Of a DNA stretch of 64,000 nt, positions 15,756 to 24,197 are shown piece after piece. Within the stretch, counting starts at the first letter, position 1. Every line of letters begins with the position of its first letter. The translations under genes and the position numbers were made by a program. The notes under the pieces are model-generated. The model was not told the DNA's origin. It saw nothing but the letters and a program-made list of their open reading frames with translations, and ran no database searches. Origin of the DNA: JACCYI01 sp963828075 (lineage in GTDB: Bacteria; Actinomycetota; Thermoleophilia; Solirubrobacterales; Solirubrobacteraceae); the NCBI GenBank assembly GCA_963828075.1, contig CAWHDH010000017.1, positions 558,001 to 622,000 of the forward strand, read 5' to 3'.

Positions 15756-17060
15756 GTGCCCGCCGCCCTCCGCGTCCCCGTCCGTGCCGCCCGCCGCCTC
15801 GCCGTGCTCGCGCAGGGCCTCGCCGGGCCGGTGCCGCGCGGGCGGCCGGACGTCGCGGCGGTGCGGGCGCTCACCGAGCGGATCGGGTGCCTGCAGCTCG
15901 ATCCGGTCGCCCCGGTCGCGAGGTCGCAGCTGCTCGTCCTGCACGCCCGGCTCGGGAACGTCGACCCTGCGCTGCTCGACCGCCTCGCCTACGAGGAGCG
16001 GTCGCTGTTCGAGTACTGGGCGCACGAGGCGTCCTACGTCTGCACGGACGACCTCGCGCTGCATGCCTGGACGTGGAGCCAGTTCCCCCGCTTCCACCGC
16101 TCGTGGGGCCGGCGGGAGATGGGCTGGATCCAGGCCAACGCGGAGCTGCGCGACCGCGTGCTCGGCCGCATCCGCGCCGAGGGCCCGCTCGCCGCCGGCG
16201 ACCTGGACGAGCGGACCGGCCCGGTGCCGCCGACCACGGGCTGGCCGAACCGCAGCGACGTGTCCCGGATGCTCGACGTCCTGTGGATGGCCGGCGAGCT
16301 GCTCGTTGCCCGGCGGGACGGTGGGCGCCGCATCTGGGACCTGCGCGAGCGCTGCCTGCCGGCCGGGGCCACGATCGAGGACCTCACCGACGAGCAGGCG
16401 GTCCGGCGCGCGGCACTGCGCGCGCTGCGGGCACTCGGCGTCGCGCGGCCCGCGCACATCCGGCTGCACTTCACTCGCTACCGCTATCCGGAGCTCGAGC
16501 CGGTCCTGCACAGCCTGGCCGCGGAGGGCGCCATCGAGCCGGTCGAGATCGCGGGGCTGGAGAACCGCTGGTGGGTCCACGCCGAGGACGCCGGCACGCT
16601 GCGCGCCCTCGCCGGTCGCGAGCACCCGTTCAAGCCGCGCACGGTGCTCCTCTCGCCCTTCGACAACCTGCTGTGCGACCGCGCGCGCACCGAGCTGCTG
16701 TTCGGCTTCTCCCACCGGCTGGAGATCTACACGCCCAAGGCCAAGCGCCGCTGGGGGTACTACGTGCTGCCGATCCTGCACGGTGACGCGCTGATCGGTC
16801 GCGCCGACCTGGCGATGGATCGCAAGGCCGGCGCGCTGCGCGCCCTCGCCGTACATGCGGAGCCCGGCGCCCGAGCCCAGCGAGCCGGGCAAGCCGTGCG
16901 CCGCGCACTCGCCCGGCTCGCCGCCTGGCAGGGCGCCGAGCGGGTGGAGTGCCCCGGGCCCGTGCCCGACGCCTGGCGCGAGGCGCTGCTCGATCAGGCG
17001 GGCTCGACGAGGTCCCAGCGGTTGCCGAAGGGATCCGCGAAGACGGCCACGGTCCCGTAG
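15756..17060 (+). CDS. Winged-helix DNA glycosylase, YcaQ/AlkX-type crosslink repair family
   Basis: The 434-residue protein matches the HTH_42 (YcaQ) family. The N-terminal helices carry the LDPVAPVARSQLLVLHARLG block, followed by FEYWAHEASYV, three winged-helix units and the conserved LLSPFDNLLCDR and RRWGYYVLPIL motifs near residues 305-345. YcaQ unhooks interstrand DNA crosslinks; the catalytic QxD-type motif of YcaQ is not evident as such, so activity may differ. The last 67 bases overlap the convergent VOC gene, and the final 20 residues look added beyond the family end. Confidence 0.8.
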   Translation: MPAALRVPVRAARRLAVLAQGLAGPVPRGRPDVAAVRALTERIGCLQLDPVAPVARSQLLVLHARLGNVDPALLDRLAYEERSLFEYWAHEASYVCTDDLALHAWTWSQFPRFHRSWGRREMGWIQANAELRDRVLGRIRAEGPLAAGDLDERTGPVPPTTGWPNRSDVSRMLDVLWMAGELLVARRDGGRRIWDLRERCLPAGATIEDLTDEQAVRRAALRALRALGVARPAHIRLHFTRYRYPELEPVLHSLAAEGAIEPVEIAGLENRWWVHAEDAGTLRALAGREHPFKPRTVLLSPFDNLLCDRARTELLFGFSHRLEIYTPKAKRRWGYYVLPILHGDALIGRADLAMDRKAGALRALAVHAEPGARAQRAGQAVRRALARLAAWQGAERVECPGPVPDAWREALLDQAGSTRSQRLPKGSAKTATVP

Positions 17061-17380
17061 GGCTCGGCCCGCGGCGCCTCGGTGAAGCGGACGCCGGCGG
17101 CCTCGAAGCGGGCGTGGTCGCGCGCGAAGTCGTCGGTGTGCAGGAACAGGAAGACCCGGCCGCCGGCCTGGTCGCCGACGTGGCCCCGCTGCGCCGCGCC
17201 GGCGGCGCGGGCGAGCAGCAGCGCGGTGCCGGGCGCGCCCGCCGGCCGGACCCGCACCCACCGCTTCCCGTCCCCGAGCCGCGTGTCCTCAACCAGGTCG
17301 AAGCCGAGGACGCCGCAGAAGTACGCGATGCCCTCGTCGTAATCCGGGACGAGCACGGTGACGGCCGCGAGGTGCGCCAC
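16994..17380 (-). CDS. VOC-superfamily (glyoxalase/bleomycin-resistance-like) protein
   Basis: The 128-residue single-module protein has the two beta-alpha-beta-beta-beta halves of the VOC fold: AAVTVLVPDYDEGIAYFCGVLGFDLVED at the start and a closing FADPFGNRWDLVEP. This C-terminal motif is typical of dioxygenase/isomerase-like members and has the usual terminal Glu metal ligand. It is the last gene of the minus-strand run starting at YqgE/SRAP. Substrate unknown. Confidence 0.85.
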   Translation of the reverse strand: MAHLAAVTVLVPDYDEGIAYFCGVLGFDLVEDTRLGDGKRWVRVRPAGAPGTALLLARAAGAAQRGHVGDQAGGRVFLFLHTDDFARDHARFEAAGVRFTEAPRAEPYGTVAVFADPFGNRWDLVEPA

Positions 17381-17389
17381 GGTTCTCGC

Positions 17390-17893
17390 TCAGGCCACGT
17401 CGTAGACGTCGGCCGCCGGCCGCGCCATCGTGCGCTCGGCCAGCTCGCGCTTGAGGAGGTCCAGGCGCGCCTCCTGAGTGGCAGTGCGCTGCTCGGTCCG
17501 CGCGAGGTCGATGAACTCGTCGCTCACGAAGCCCTCGCGCAGCGTCAGCGTCACGGTGCGCCCGCGATACGTGAGCCGGAAGACGAAGCGCTCGAGCGCC
17601 CGGCCGCGCTCGGGGCGGGCGAGCTCTCCGAGGATCCGGTACCGGTCGCCGGTCACCGCTCGCGTGACCATCTCGAACGCGTCGCGCGCGCCAGGCCCGC
17701 CGAACGCCGTCTCCACGACGATCTCCCGCCGCTCGCACGGAGCGTCGGGGTCGAGCAGCGGAAGCGCGCGCTCGAGCACCTTGAACGCCTGCGCGACACC
17801 GCCCGGCGAGCCGGGGCCGTGGTACTTCATGAGGTCCGCGAACGAGTACACGATGCGCCGCCCGCGCTCGGCGACCTCGATCGCCCCGGTCAC
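17390..17893 (-). CDS. Conserved protein of unknown function
   Basis: The 167-residue product starts at a GTG overlapping the DsbA-like stop (GTGA), so it is coupled to that gene. The N-terminal part has YSFADLMKYHGPGSPGGVAQAFKVLERALP. A following segment, PCERREIVVETAFGGPGARDAFEM, and a beta-rich ERFVFRLTYRGRTVTLTLREGFV suggest an alpha/beta enzyme-like fold. The C-terminus is a charged helix. No membrane segment is visible. The repeated Gly-rich turns look like conserved active-site loops, but I do not recognise the family. Confidence 0.7.
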   Translation of the reverse strand: MTGAIEVAERGRRIVYSFADLMKYHGPGSPGGVAQAFKVLERALPLLDPDAPCERREIVVETAFGGPGARDAFEMVTRAVTGDRYRILGELARPERGRALERFVFRLTYRGRTVTLTLREGFVSDEFIDLARTEQRTATQEARLDLLKRELAERTMARPAADVYDVA

Positions 17894-18762
17894 GCCGCGA
17901 ACCAGAGCGCCCCGTCGCCGACCGCCACGCGCCGGGCGGCGCCCTCGGCCGCGAGGTCGATCAGCGCGAGCTCGGCCGCGCCGGCGTCCGGAGCGTCGTT
18001 GCCGCGCGTGAGGATGGCGGTGACCTCGGCGGTGGTGAGGCCGTCGGGCTCGGCCTGCAGCGCGGGCAGCGGCGAGTCCGGCGGCGGCCTGCGCTCGAGC
18101 TGCGGGTCGAGGTTCGCGATGCAGACGTCGTAGGCCTCGACCGTCTGGAACCCGCCGGCCTCGAGCCGGCCGCCAGCCTCGTGGCCGAAGGCGAGCGACG
18201 GCGCCGTGTAGCGGACCGGGCCGTCGGTCTGCGCGGTCTTGCCCTGGAGCTCCGTGGGGGTGCCGGCCGCGGTGCGCGACTCGCCGCGGTCGGCCTCGTA
18301 CGCGGCGGTGACCGCCGGCGAGTCGAGCCCGGCGACGATCGCGCCGGCGTCGACGTCGACGTCCGCGAGGGCCTGCGCCACGTCGGCGTCCTCGTCGAGG
18401 ACGAGCGTCGTCGTGAAGTGCCCGAACTGCAGTGCCCGGAACACCGCCCACTCGCGCTCGGGCTCCTGCAGCCGGGCGGCGTGGATCGCGCGGCACATGC
18501 GCGCGGTCGCCGGCACCCGCCGGCGCGGAGCGGCGCCGAACGGCATGCCGAAGCGGCGGTACTTCAGGTAGCCGCGGGCCTGGCTGCCGGGCGTGTAGCC
18601 GCGATCGACGTACTGCTGCGCGCGCTCCGTGAGCCCGATGGTGACCAGCCGCCAGTCGAGCTGGTCGCCGTAGCGCCAGCGCAGCGCCGCGTGCGCCGGA
18701 GCGGCCGAGTACGCCCAGGGGCAGCCGGGGTCGGTGAAGTGGGTGACGGAGATGCGGGCCAT
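17890..18762 (-). CDS. DsbA/FrnE-family thioredoxin-fold protein with single Cys
   Basis: The 290-residue protein has the DsbA-like start VTHFTDPGCPWAYSAAPAHAALRW. The usual CPWC redox motif is CPWA here, leaving one Cys, as in 2-hydroxychromene-2-carboxylate isomerase-like and glutathione-S-transferase-kappa-like relatives. The insertion helical domain (about 60-170) is followed by the return of the fold and the cis-loop. There is no signal peptide, so it acts in the cytosol, probably as a thiol-dependent isomerase or transferase. It lies 3 bases after the SRAP gene and is coupled to the next unknown gene. Confidence 0.78.
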   Translation of the reverse strand: MARISVTHFTDPGCPWAYSAAPAHAALRWRYGDQLDWRLVTIGLTERAQQYVDRGYTPGSQARGYLKYRRFGMPFGAAPRRRVPATARMCRAIHAARLQEPEREWAVFRALQFGHFTTTLVLDEDADVAQALADVDVDAGAIVAGLDSPAVTAAYEADRGESRTAAGTPTELQGKTAQTDGPVRYTAPSLAFGHEAGGRLEAGGFQTVEAYDVCIANLDPQLERRPPPDSPLPALQAEPDGLTTAEVTAILTRGNDAPDAGAAELALIDLAAEGAARRVAVGDGALWFAA

Positions 18763-18765
18763 TCC

Positions 18766-19473
18766 CTAGAACAGCGTCGCCGGCGTCTGCGGCGGCTCGT
18801 CCGGCGCGACCAGCAGGTGTGGCCCCTCGCCGTCGGGATCGGGCTTGTTGACCAGCGGGTTCGCCGGCGCCGCGCGCATCCGCTCGGCCGCGATCGGCCG
18901 GCACAGCTCGAGCGCCTCGGCCGCCTTGAGGTCGTCCGAGAGCCACGCCGCCTCGGCGTCGGGGTCCGGCAGGATCACCGGCATGCGGTCGTGCAGGCGC
19001 GCCACCACGGAGTTCGGCGTCGTCGTCAGGATCGTGGCGGTCGCCACCTTCTCGCCGTCGATCCGCGCCACGGTCCACAGCCCGGCGAACGCGAACGGCG
19101 TGCCGCCGTCGACGGTGAAGTGGAACGGGACGCGCGGCTGGCGCTTGTCCTCCGGCCGCAGCCACTCATAGAAGCCGTCGGCGAGCACGAGGCAGCGCCC
19201 GCGGGACCCGTCGATCAGCTCGGCGAACGGCGGCTTGGAGCCCGCGGTCTCGGAGCGGCAGTTGATCATCCGCGCGCCGGCCTTGAGGTCCTTGGCCCAG
19301 AACGGGACCAGCCCCCAGCGCAGCAGGCGTCCCTTGCGGCCTTCGGTCACCGCCAGGACCGACTCGGTCGGCGCGACGTTGAAGCGCTCGAGCCCGCCGT
19401 CGGGCAGGCTGGCACCGAAGCGCTGCTCCAGGGCCGAGCGCTGCCCGGCCGTCAACGTGTAGCGGCCGCACAT
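18766..19473 (-). CDS. SOS-response-associated peptidase (SRAP/HMCES-YedK family)
   Basis: The 235-residue protein begins MCGRY, so Cys2 becomes the N-terminal catalytic residue that crosslinks to abasic sites in single-stranded DNA. Other family motifs are RFNVAPTES (Asn and Pro), SETAGSKPPF, LADGFYEW with the key Glu, and LHDRMPVIL with the key His. It protects abasic sites from cleavage during replication. The ATG shares a base with the YqgE stop (TGATG). The start is fixed by the need for Cys at position 2. Confidence 0.93.
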   Translation of the reverse strand: MCGRYTLTAGQRSALEQRFGASLPDGGLERFNVAPTESVLAVTEGRKGRLLRWGLVPFWAKDLKAGARMINCRSETAGSKPPFAELIDGSRGRCLVLADGFYEWLRPEDKRQPRVPFHFTVDGGTPFAFAGLWTVARIDGEKVATATILTTTPNSVVARLHDRMPVILPDPDAEAAWLSDDLKAAEALELCRPIAAERMRAAPANPLVNKPDPDGEGPHLLVAPDEPPQTPATLF

Positions 19474-20018
19474 CAGTTCAGGCTCGGGTCGAGCGGCATG
19501 CGGGAGATGAGCGTGTAGTGGCCGCCCTTGCGCGCGAGGACGGCGCTCCACAGATGCTCCGGGTCGTCGGCGAACAGCTCGGTCGGGACCGGCGGCTCCA
19601 GGATCCATGCCTCCTCGTCGATCTCCGCCTCGAGCTGGCCGGGCCCCCAGCCGGCATACCCGGCGTAGACCCGCACCTGGCGGGTGGCGGCGAGGAGCGC
19701 CGTCGTCTCGATCTCCGCGGACACCAGGCCGACGTCGGCCACGACGATCGCCGCCGCCGCCTCGCGGTCGCGGAAGTCCGCGAGCACGAGCAGCGCCTCG
19801 GTCTGGACCGGCCCGCCCACGAACACGATCGCGTCCTCCCCCGCCAGCTCGGCCAGCTCGGGCACGGCGTCGCCCACCACCGCCTCGGACGGGCGGTTCA
19901 GGACGACGCCCATCGCCCCCTCGTCCGCGTGCTCGGTGATGAGGATCACCGTGCGATGGAAGTTCGGGTCGATCAGCGTCGGCGACGCGATCAGGAGCTG
20001 GCCGCGGGTGGACTCCAT
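19473..20018 (-). CDS. YqgE/AlgH family (UPF0301) protein
   Basis: The 181-residue protein opens with TRGQLLIASPTLIDPNFHRTVILITEH, the UPF0301 signature. GAMGVVLNRPS, VFVGGPVQ and a terminal YAGYAGWGPGQLEAEI block follow. The biochemical function of this widespread family is not established; AlgH influences transcription or virulence in Pseudomonas. It is followed directly by SRAP (TGATG junction) and preceded by MscS by 9 bases. Confidence 0.93.
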   Translation of the reverse strand: MESTRGQLLIASPTLIDPNFHRTVILITEHADEGAMGVVLNRPSEAVVGDAVPELAELAGEDAIVFVGGPVQTEALLVLADFRDREAAAAIVVADVGLVSAEIETTALLAATRQVRVYAGYAGWGPGQLEAEIDEEAWILEPPVPTELFADDPEHLWSAVLARKGGHYTLISRMPLDPSLN

Positions 20019-20027
20019 GGGTGATGT

Positions 20028-21071
20028 CTACCCGCTCGGAGCGCCGCCGGTGGGTGACGGTGACGGCCAATACGCCGGGATTGCGATGCCCTCACGGTCG
20101 AACGCGAGCTTGATCCGCTGGCGAAGCTCGCGGGCGACCGTCCACTGGTCCGAGGGCCTGGTCTTGAGCACGAGCCGCAGCACCACGCCGTTGGGCCCGA
20201 GCCGCTCGACGCCCCACAGCTCGGGCTCCTCGAGCACCTCGTCATGCTCCTTCCACACCGCGTCGGCCTCGCGCTTGATCACTGCGCTTGCCTGCTCGAT
20301 GTCGGCGTCGTAGGCGATCTCGATGTCGAGCAGCGCCCGCGACCACAGCTGGCTCTTGTTGCCGACCCGGCGGATCTCGCCGTTGGGGACGTGCCAGACG
20401 GTGCCGTCGACAGACCGAAGACGCGTCGTGCGCAGCGAGACCGCCTCCACGGTTCCCGACACCTCGGGATCGAGATCCACGATGTCCCCGACCCCGAACT
20501 GGTCCTCGACGAGGATGAACAGGCCGGACAGGAAGTCCTTGACCAAGGACTGGGACCCGAAGCCGAGCGCGACGCCGATGATCCCGGCGCCGGCCAGCAG
20601 CGGCCCGAGCTGGATGCCGACCTCCCCGAGGATCAGCAGCAGGGCGACGCCGTAGATGACCGCGGTGACGATCGAGCGCAGGACGGTCGCCAGCGCCTCG
20701 ATCCGCTGGGTGGCGCGCAGCGAGATCTCGCCCGTCTCGAGCAGCGCCGAGGGCGCCCGCCGGCGGACGGCGCCGAGGCGCTCCTTCACGCCACCTGAGG
20801 ACAGGCCGCGCAGCGTGCGCTTGACCGCGCGCCGGGCGAGCCGGTTGACGATCATCGCCACGATCAGGATCGCCAGGATCTTCAGCGGCTTGCCGACCAG
20901 GAACTCGGCGGCCAGCGCCGCCGGCTTCGAGTTCGTGGCCTCGAACGCCTCACGGCACGCCCAGCCGCGATCCTTCTTGTCGCAGACGCTGTTCACGGTC
21001 TCCGTGGCGGCGGCGAGGAGCGTGGGGAGAGCGGTGGCGGAGAACATCCGGATCGAGGGTATTGGGGTCAA
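20028..21071 (-). CDS. Small-conductance mechanosensitive channel, MscS family
   Basis: The 347-residue membrane protein has hydrophobic helices near 65-80 and 135-155 and the pore helix AGIIGVALGFGSQSLVKDFLSGLFILVEDQFGVGDIV (about 160-197), diagnostic of MscS. A cytoplasmic beta domain follows with VEAVSLRTTRLRSVDGTVWHVPNGEI. The N-terminal CDKKDRGWACREA region with two Cys is likely outside the membrane. These channels release solutes upon hypo-osmotic shock. The start overlaps the upstream membrane-anchored protein (ATGA). Confidence 0.92.
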   Translation of the reverse strand: MTPIPSIRMFSATALPTLLAAATETVNSVCDKKDRGWACREAFEATNSKPAALAAEFLVGKPLKILAILIVAMIVNRLARRAVKRTLRGLSSGGVKERLGAVRRRAPSALLETGEISLRATQRIEALATVLRSIVTAVIYGVALLLILGEVGIQLGPLLAGAGIIGVALGFGSQSLVKDFLSGLFILVEDQFGVGDIVDLDPEVSGTVEAVSLRTTRLRSVDGTVWHVPNGEIRRVGNKSQLWSRALLDIEIAYDADIEQASAVIKREADAVWKEHDEVLEEPELWGVERLGPNGVVLRLVLKTRPSDQWTVARELRQRIKLAFDREGIAIPAYWPSPSPTGGAPSG

Positions 21072-21625
21072 CCCTGCCGCTCGCCGGGCGGCGGGATCGG
21101 GGCATCGGGGGCGAGCGCGGTGCCGTTCCAGCGGAAGCGGACGTTCGCCTTCCCGCCGCTCGCGAGGCCGTACTCGAGCGTCACGGTGTTCTTCGTCTGG
21201 CGCGCGATCCGCAGCTTCGCGCTCGAATCGGTGGCGTCGGTCCCGATGTAGGTGTCGCCGACGAAGAAGAACGCCCGCCGCCCGACCGGGCTCTCGCCCA
21301 GCAGCACCCGCAGCGCCTGCGTCGGGTGATAGGCGCGCAGGTTGACCGGATCGAACCCCTGGCCGCGCACCTGCTCGGCGGCCTGCCGGCGCTGAGCCCT
21401 CTCCTCTGCGGTCAGCGGGACCGGCGTCGGTTTCGGCTTGGGCGTCGGGGTCGGCTTCGGGGTGCGCGTCGGCGTGGCCGTGGCCGCCGCGCTCGGTTCG
21501 TCGCCGTCGTCGTCGGAGCCGTCGGAGACGTCCGTGATCATCGAGATCGAGATCGCCGCGACCGCGAACAGCGCGGCGAGCGCGGCGACCCCGAACATGC
21601 GCTGGATGGTGAGCCAGGGCGGCAC
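21068..21625 (-). CDS. Membrane-anchored hypothetical protein with Thr/Pro/Lys linker
   Basis: Taking the GTG at 21625 gives 185 residues: a single membrane helix (about 10-30), an acidic stretch DGSDDDGDEP, a low-complexity linker of alternating Thr-Pro and Lys-Pro (about 45-68), then a soluble beta-rich domain (75-185) with GRRAFFFVGDTYIGTD and NTVTLEYGL. The soluble part would face outward. In-frame starts further upstream (to 21748) add Arg-rich residues without a signal and would run into the inverted repeat at 21698-21742. The gene is coupled to MscS by a 4-base overlap and may assist it. Family not recognised. Confidence 0.65.
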   Translation of the reverse strand: MPPWLTIQRMFGVAALAALFAVAAISISMITDVSDGSDDDGDEPSAAATATPTRTPKPTPTPKPKPTPVPLTAEERAQRRQAAEQVRGQGFDPVNLRAYHPTQALRVLLGESPVGRRAFFFVGDTYIGTDATDSSAKLRIARQTKNTVTLEYGLASGGKANVRFRWNGTALAPDAPIPPPGERQG

Positions 21626-21697
21626 GTTCGCGATGCTAGTACGCGCGGTCGTAAGTTCGGCCCGACTCTGGCGAGTGGCTGGGCGTGGCTGGGGGTC

Positions 21698-21742
21698 GCC
21701 GCTGCCCGCCTGCATAGTTGACCTACGTGGGCGGGCAGCGGC
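21698..21742. terminator. 13-bp perfect inverted repeat after lgt
   Basis: GCCGCTGCCCGCC (21698-21710) and its exact reverse complement (21730-21742) are separated by 19 bases. It lies 43 bases past the lgt stop on the minus strand and before the next start, the place for a terminator or a processing hairpin between transcription units. No U-run follows. Confidence 0.55.
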
Positions 21743-21784
21743 GGCCACCGGGCGCGTCCAGACGCCGCCAGAGACGTGCAGAAC

Positions 21785-22585
21785 TTACGGACGCGTGTAC
21801 TCGACCGAACGCCGCTGGGTGCGGACGAACCAGGCTGCCGCGGCCAGGAACACCACGCCCATGACCCAGAAGTTCAGCCGCAGCCCGAGCAGTTCCTTCG
21901 CGGGATCCACGCGCAGGGTCTCGATGAACACGCGGAAGATCGCGTAGCCGGCGACGTAGAGCGCGAACAGGCCCGGCGCCCGGAGGCGCCCGGTGCGCCC
22001 CAGCCAGACGAGCACCGCCGCGAGGCCGAGGTCCCAGACGATCTCGTAGAGGAACGTCGGGTGGAAGGTCGGATCGTCCGCGAAGCGGTCGGGGCGGTGG
22101 TCGCGGTCGATCTCCACCGCCCACGGCAGGCTGGTCGGCCCGCCGAACAGCTCCTGGTTGAACCAGTTGCCGACCCGCCCGATCGCCTGGGCGACGAGCA
22201 GGCCCGGAGCGGCGGCGTCGAGGAAGGGCGGGACGTCGATGCCGAGCCGCCGTAGCCGCCAGATCCCCACGAGCACGCCACCGGCGATCCCGCCGGGGAG
22301 CCCGAGCCCGCCCTTCCAGACCGCGAAGACACCCCACCACTCGTCCGGGACCTCGTTCCAGCTGGTGACGACGAAGTAGAGGCGCCCGCCGATGAGGCCG
22401 GCCGGGAAGCCCCAGAGCGCGATGTCCTCGGGCAGCCGCCGCTCTCCCCCCTGCGCCTCCCACCGGCGCCCGGTGATGATCACCGCCGCGATCACGGCGA
22501 GGACGTAGCAGAGCCCGTAGTAGTGGATCTCGAACGGGCCGAGCGAGAGCGAGTCGGTCGCGGGGCTGGGGATGGAGGCGAGCAC
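21785..22585 (-). CDS. lgt: Prolipoprotein diacylglyceryl transferase
   Basis: The 266-residue polytopic enzyme transfers diacylglycerol from phosphatidylglycerol to the lipobox Cys of prolipoproteins, the first step of lipoprotein maturation. The Lgt signature is IGRVGNWFNQELFGGPT, with HYYGLCYVLAV near the N-terminus and HPTFLYEIVWDL in the later part. About seven hydrophobic helices are visible. The GTG at 22585 is chosen because the sequence IPSPATDSLSLGPFEIHYYG matches the usual Lgt N-terminus; longer frames overlap the znu permease. It follows the zinc transport operon, whose SBP is itself a lipoprotein. Confidence 0.93.
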   Translation of the reverse strand: MLASIPSPATDSLSLGPFEIHYYGLCYVLAVIAAVIITGRRWEAQGGERRLPEDIALWGFPAGLIGGRLYFVVTSWNEVPDEWWGVFAVWKGGLGLPGGIAGGVLVGIWRLRRLGIDVPPFLDAAAPGLLVAQAIGRVGNWFNQELFGGPTSLPWAVEIDRDHRPDRFADDPTFHPTFLYEIVWDLGLAAVLVWLGRTGRLRAPGLFALYVAGYAIFRVFIETLRVDPAKELLGLRLNFWVMGVVFLAAAAWFVRTQRRSVEYTRP

Positions 22586-22596
22586 GGCGGCGGAGC

Positions 22597-23457
22597 CTAT
22601 GCGCCGAGGGCGTCGATCGGCGATCGCGTGTGTGTCTGCCGCCGGCCTCGGTGCGGCGCGCGGGCGAGCGAGAGCGCGAACAGTGCGATCGCGCACAGCG
22701 CCACCGAGGCGCCGGCTGCGACGTCGAGGTAGAAGGAGAGATACAGCCCGGCGATCCCGGAGAGCGCAGTCAGCGCCGCCGCGAGGGCGAGCGTCGCAAG
22801 CAGACGACCGGCGAGGTTGAGCGCCGCCGCCGCCGGGGCGATGATGAGCGCGACGACCAGCAGGTTGCCGAGCGCCTGGACCGCCGCGACCGTGGTCGCG
22901 CCCAGCAGCACGAGCAGCAGCAGGGTCGTCGCGCCCGGCCGAGCGCCGAGCGCCCGCGCCGAGGACGGATCGAAGATCGCCAGCGCCAGGGGGCGGTGGG
23001 CGGCGGCGAGCGCGAGCGCCACGCCGGCGGCGAGCGCCCCGGTGGTGGCGAGATCGACGGCACGGACGCCGAGCAGGTCGCCGAACAGCAGCTCGCCGAG
23101 CCGCGGGGGTGCGTCCGGCGACAGCGCGAGGGTCGCGCCGAGGCCGAACAGGGCGGTGATCGCCACCGCCACCGCCACGTCGGCGCCGACGCGCTCGTCG
23201 CGGCCGGCGAGCGCGATGGCCGCCGCCGCCACCAGCACCCCGCCGGCGGCCCCGAGGACGAGCGGCGCGCCCGCCACCGCCGCGACGACCAGTCCGGGGA
23301 GCATGCCGTGGCTCATCGACTCGGCCGCGTAGGCCTGACGGTAGAGCAGGACCCAGACGCCGAGCGGCCCGCAGGCCACCGCGACGATCAGCAGCTCGAG
23401 CATCGCGCGCAGGCCGATGCCGGCGCGGAACGGGTCGATCAGCGCGTCGATGATCAA
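22597..23457 (-). CDS. Zinc/manganese ABC transporter permease (second permease)
   Basis: The 286-residue ZnuB/TroC-type permease has about eight hydrophobic helices. Family motifs include VLLYRQAYAAESMSHGMLPGLVVAA near the N-terminus and ALGNLLVVALIIAPAAAALNLAGR toward the C-terminus. It differs clearly from the permease at 24194, so the importer has two distinct membrane subunits, as in TroABCD/MntABCD. The start overlaps the ATPase stop (ATGA). The C-terminal tail is basic and His/Arg-rich. Confidence 0.9.
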   Translation of the reverse strand: MIIDALIDPFRAGIGLRAMLELLIVAVACGPLGVWVLLYRQAYAAESMSHGMLPGLVVAAVAGAPLVLGAAGGVLVAAAAIALAGRDERVGADVAVAVAITALFGLGATLALSPDAPPRLGELLFGDLLGVRAVDLATTGALAAGVALALAAAHRPLALAIFDPSSARALGARPGATTLLLLVLLGATTVAAVQALGNLLVVALIIAPAAAALNLAGRLLATLALAAALTALSGIAGLYLSFYLDVAAGASVALCAIALFALSLARAPHRGRRQTHTRSPIDALGA

Positions 23458-24197
23458 TGTGCGTGGTGGTCGACGGAGATGGCGGCGGCGCCGTCGTCGA
23501 GGACGATCAGCTCGGCGCCGTAGGTGGCGCGGACGACGTCGGTGGACAGCGTCTCGGCCGGCGGGCCGTAGGCGATCTGCCGGCGGGCGATGCAGAGCAC
23601 CTGGTCATAGCTGCGGGCCTGCTGGACATCGTGGGTGGCCACGAGCAGCGCGTGGCCCTCCGCGCGCAGCTCGCCGAGCAGCGCCTCGATGGCCGCCGCG
23701 CTCACCACGTCGACCCCGCTGAGTGGCTCGTCGAGGAGCAGCACCGGCGCGTCCTGAACGAGCGCCCGCGCGATCAGGACCCGCTGGCGCTGCCCGCCGG
23801 AGAGCGTCCCGAACGGCTCGCGCCGGCGGTCGCCGAGCCCCACGCGTTCGAGCGCAGCGAGGCCCGCCGCGCGGTCGCTGGGAGACACGCGCCGCCACCA
23901 CGGCGTGCGCGCGTAGGCGCCCATCAGCACGACGTCGAGCGCACTGACCGGGAAGTCGAGCCGCGAGCGCTCGGTCTGGGGCACGTAGGCGGGCCGGCCG
24001 GCGACCTCGACGGCGCCCGTGCGGATCGGCAGCTCGCTCAGCAGGGCACGGAAGAGCGTGGTCTTGCCGCCGCCGTTGGCGCCGAGGACCGCCACCAGCG
24101 ACCCCGGCACGACGGCGAAGCTCACGTCCTTCAGCGCGCCGTCGCCCGGCGCGTAGCCGCCGTTCAGCCCCTCGACGCGGACGAGCGGCGCGGTCAT
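23454..24197 (-). CDS. znuC: Zinc ABC transporter ATP-binding protein
   Basis: The 247-residue ATPase has Walker A GANGGGKTT (about 34-42), the Q-loop in YVPQTERSRLD, the signature LSGGQRQRVLIARAL, Walker B VLLLDEPLSGVD and switch His in ATHDVQQA. The C-terminus ends VDHHAH, a possible metal-sensing touch. It energises uptake with the two flanking permeases. Junctions on both sides are 4-base overlaps, so the four genes form one tight operon. Confidence 0.92.
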   Translation of the reverse strand: MTAPLVRVEGLNGGYAPGDGALKDVSFAVVPGSLVAVLGANGGGKTTLFRALLSELPIRTGAVEVAGRPAYVPQTERSRLDFPVSALDVVLMGAYARTPWWRRVSPSDRAAGLAALERVGLGDRRREPFGTLSGGQRQRVLIARALVQDAPVLLLDEPLSGVDVVSAAAIEALLGELRAEGHALLVATHDVQQARSYDQVLCIARRQIAYGPPAETLSTDVVRATYGAELIVLDDGAAAISVDHHAH

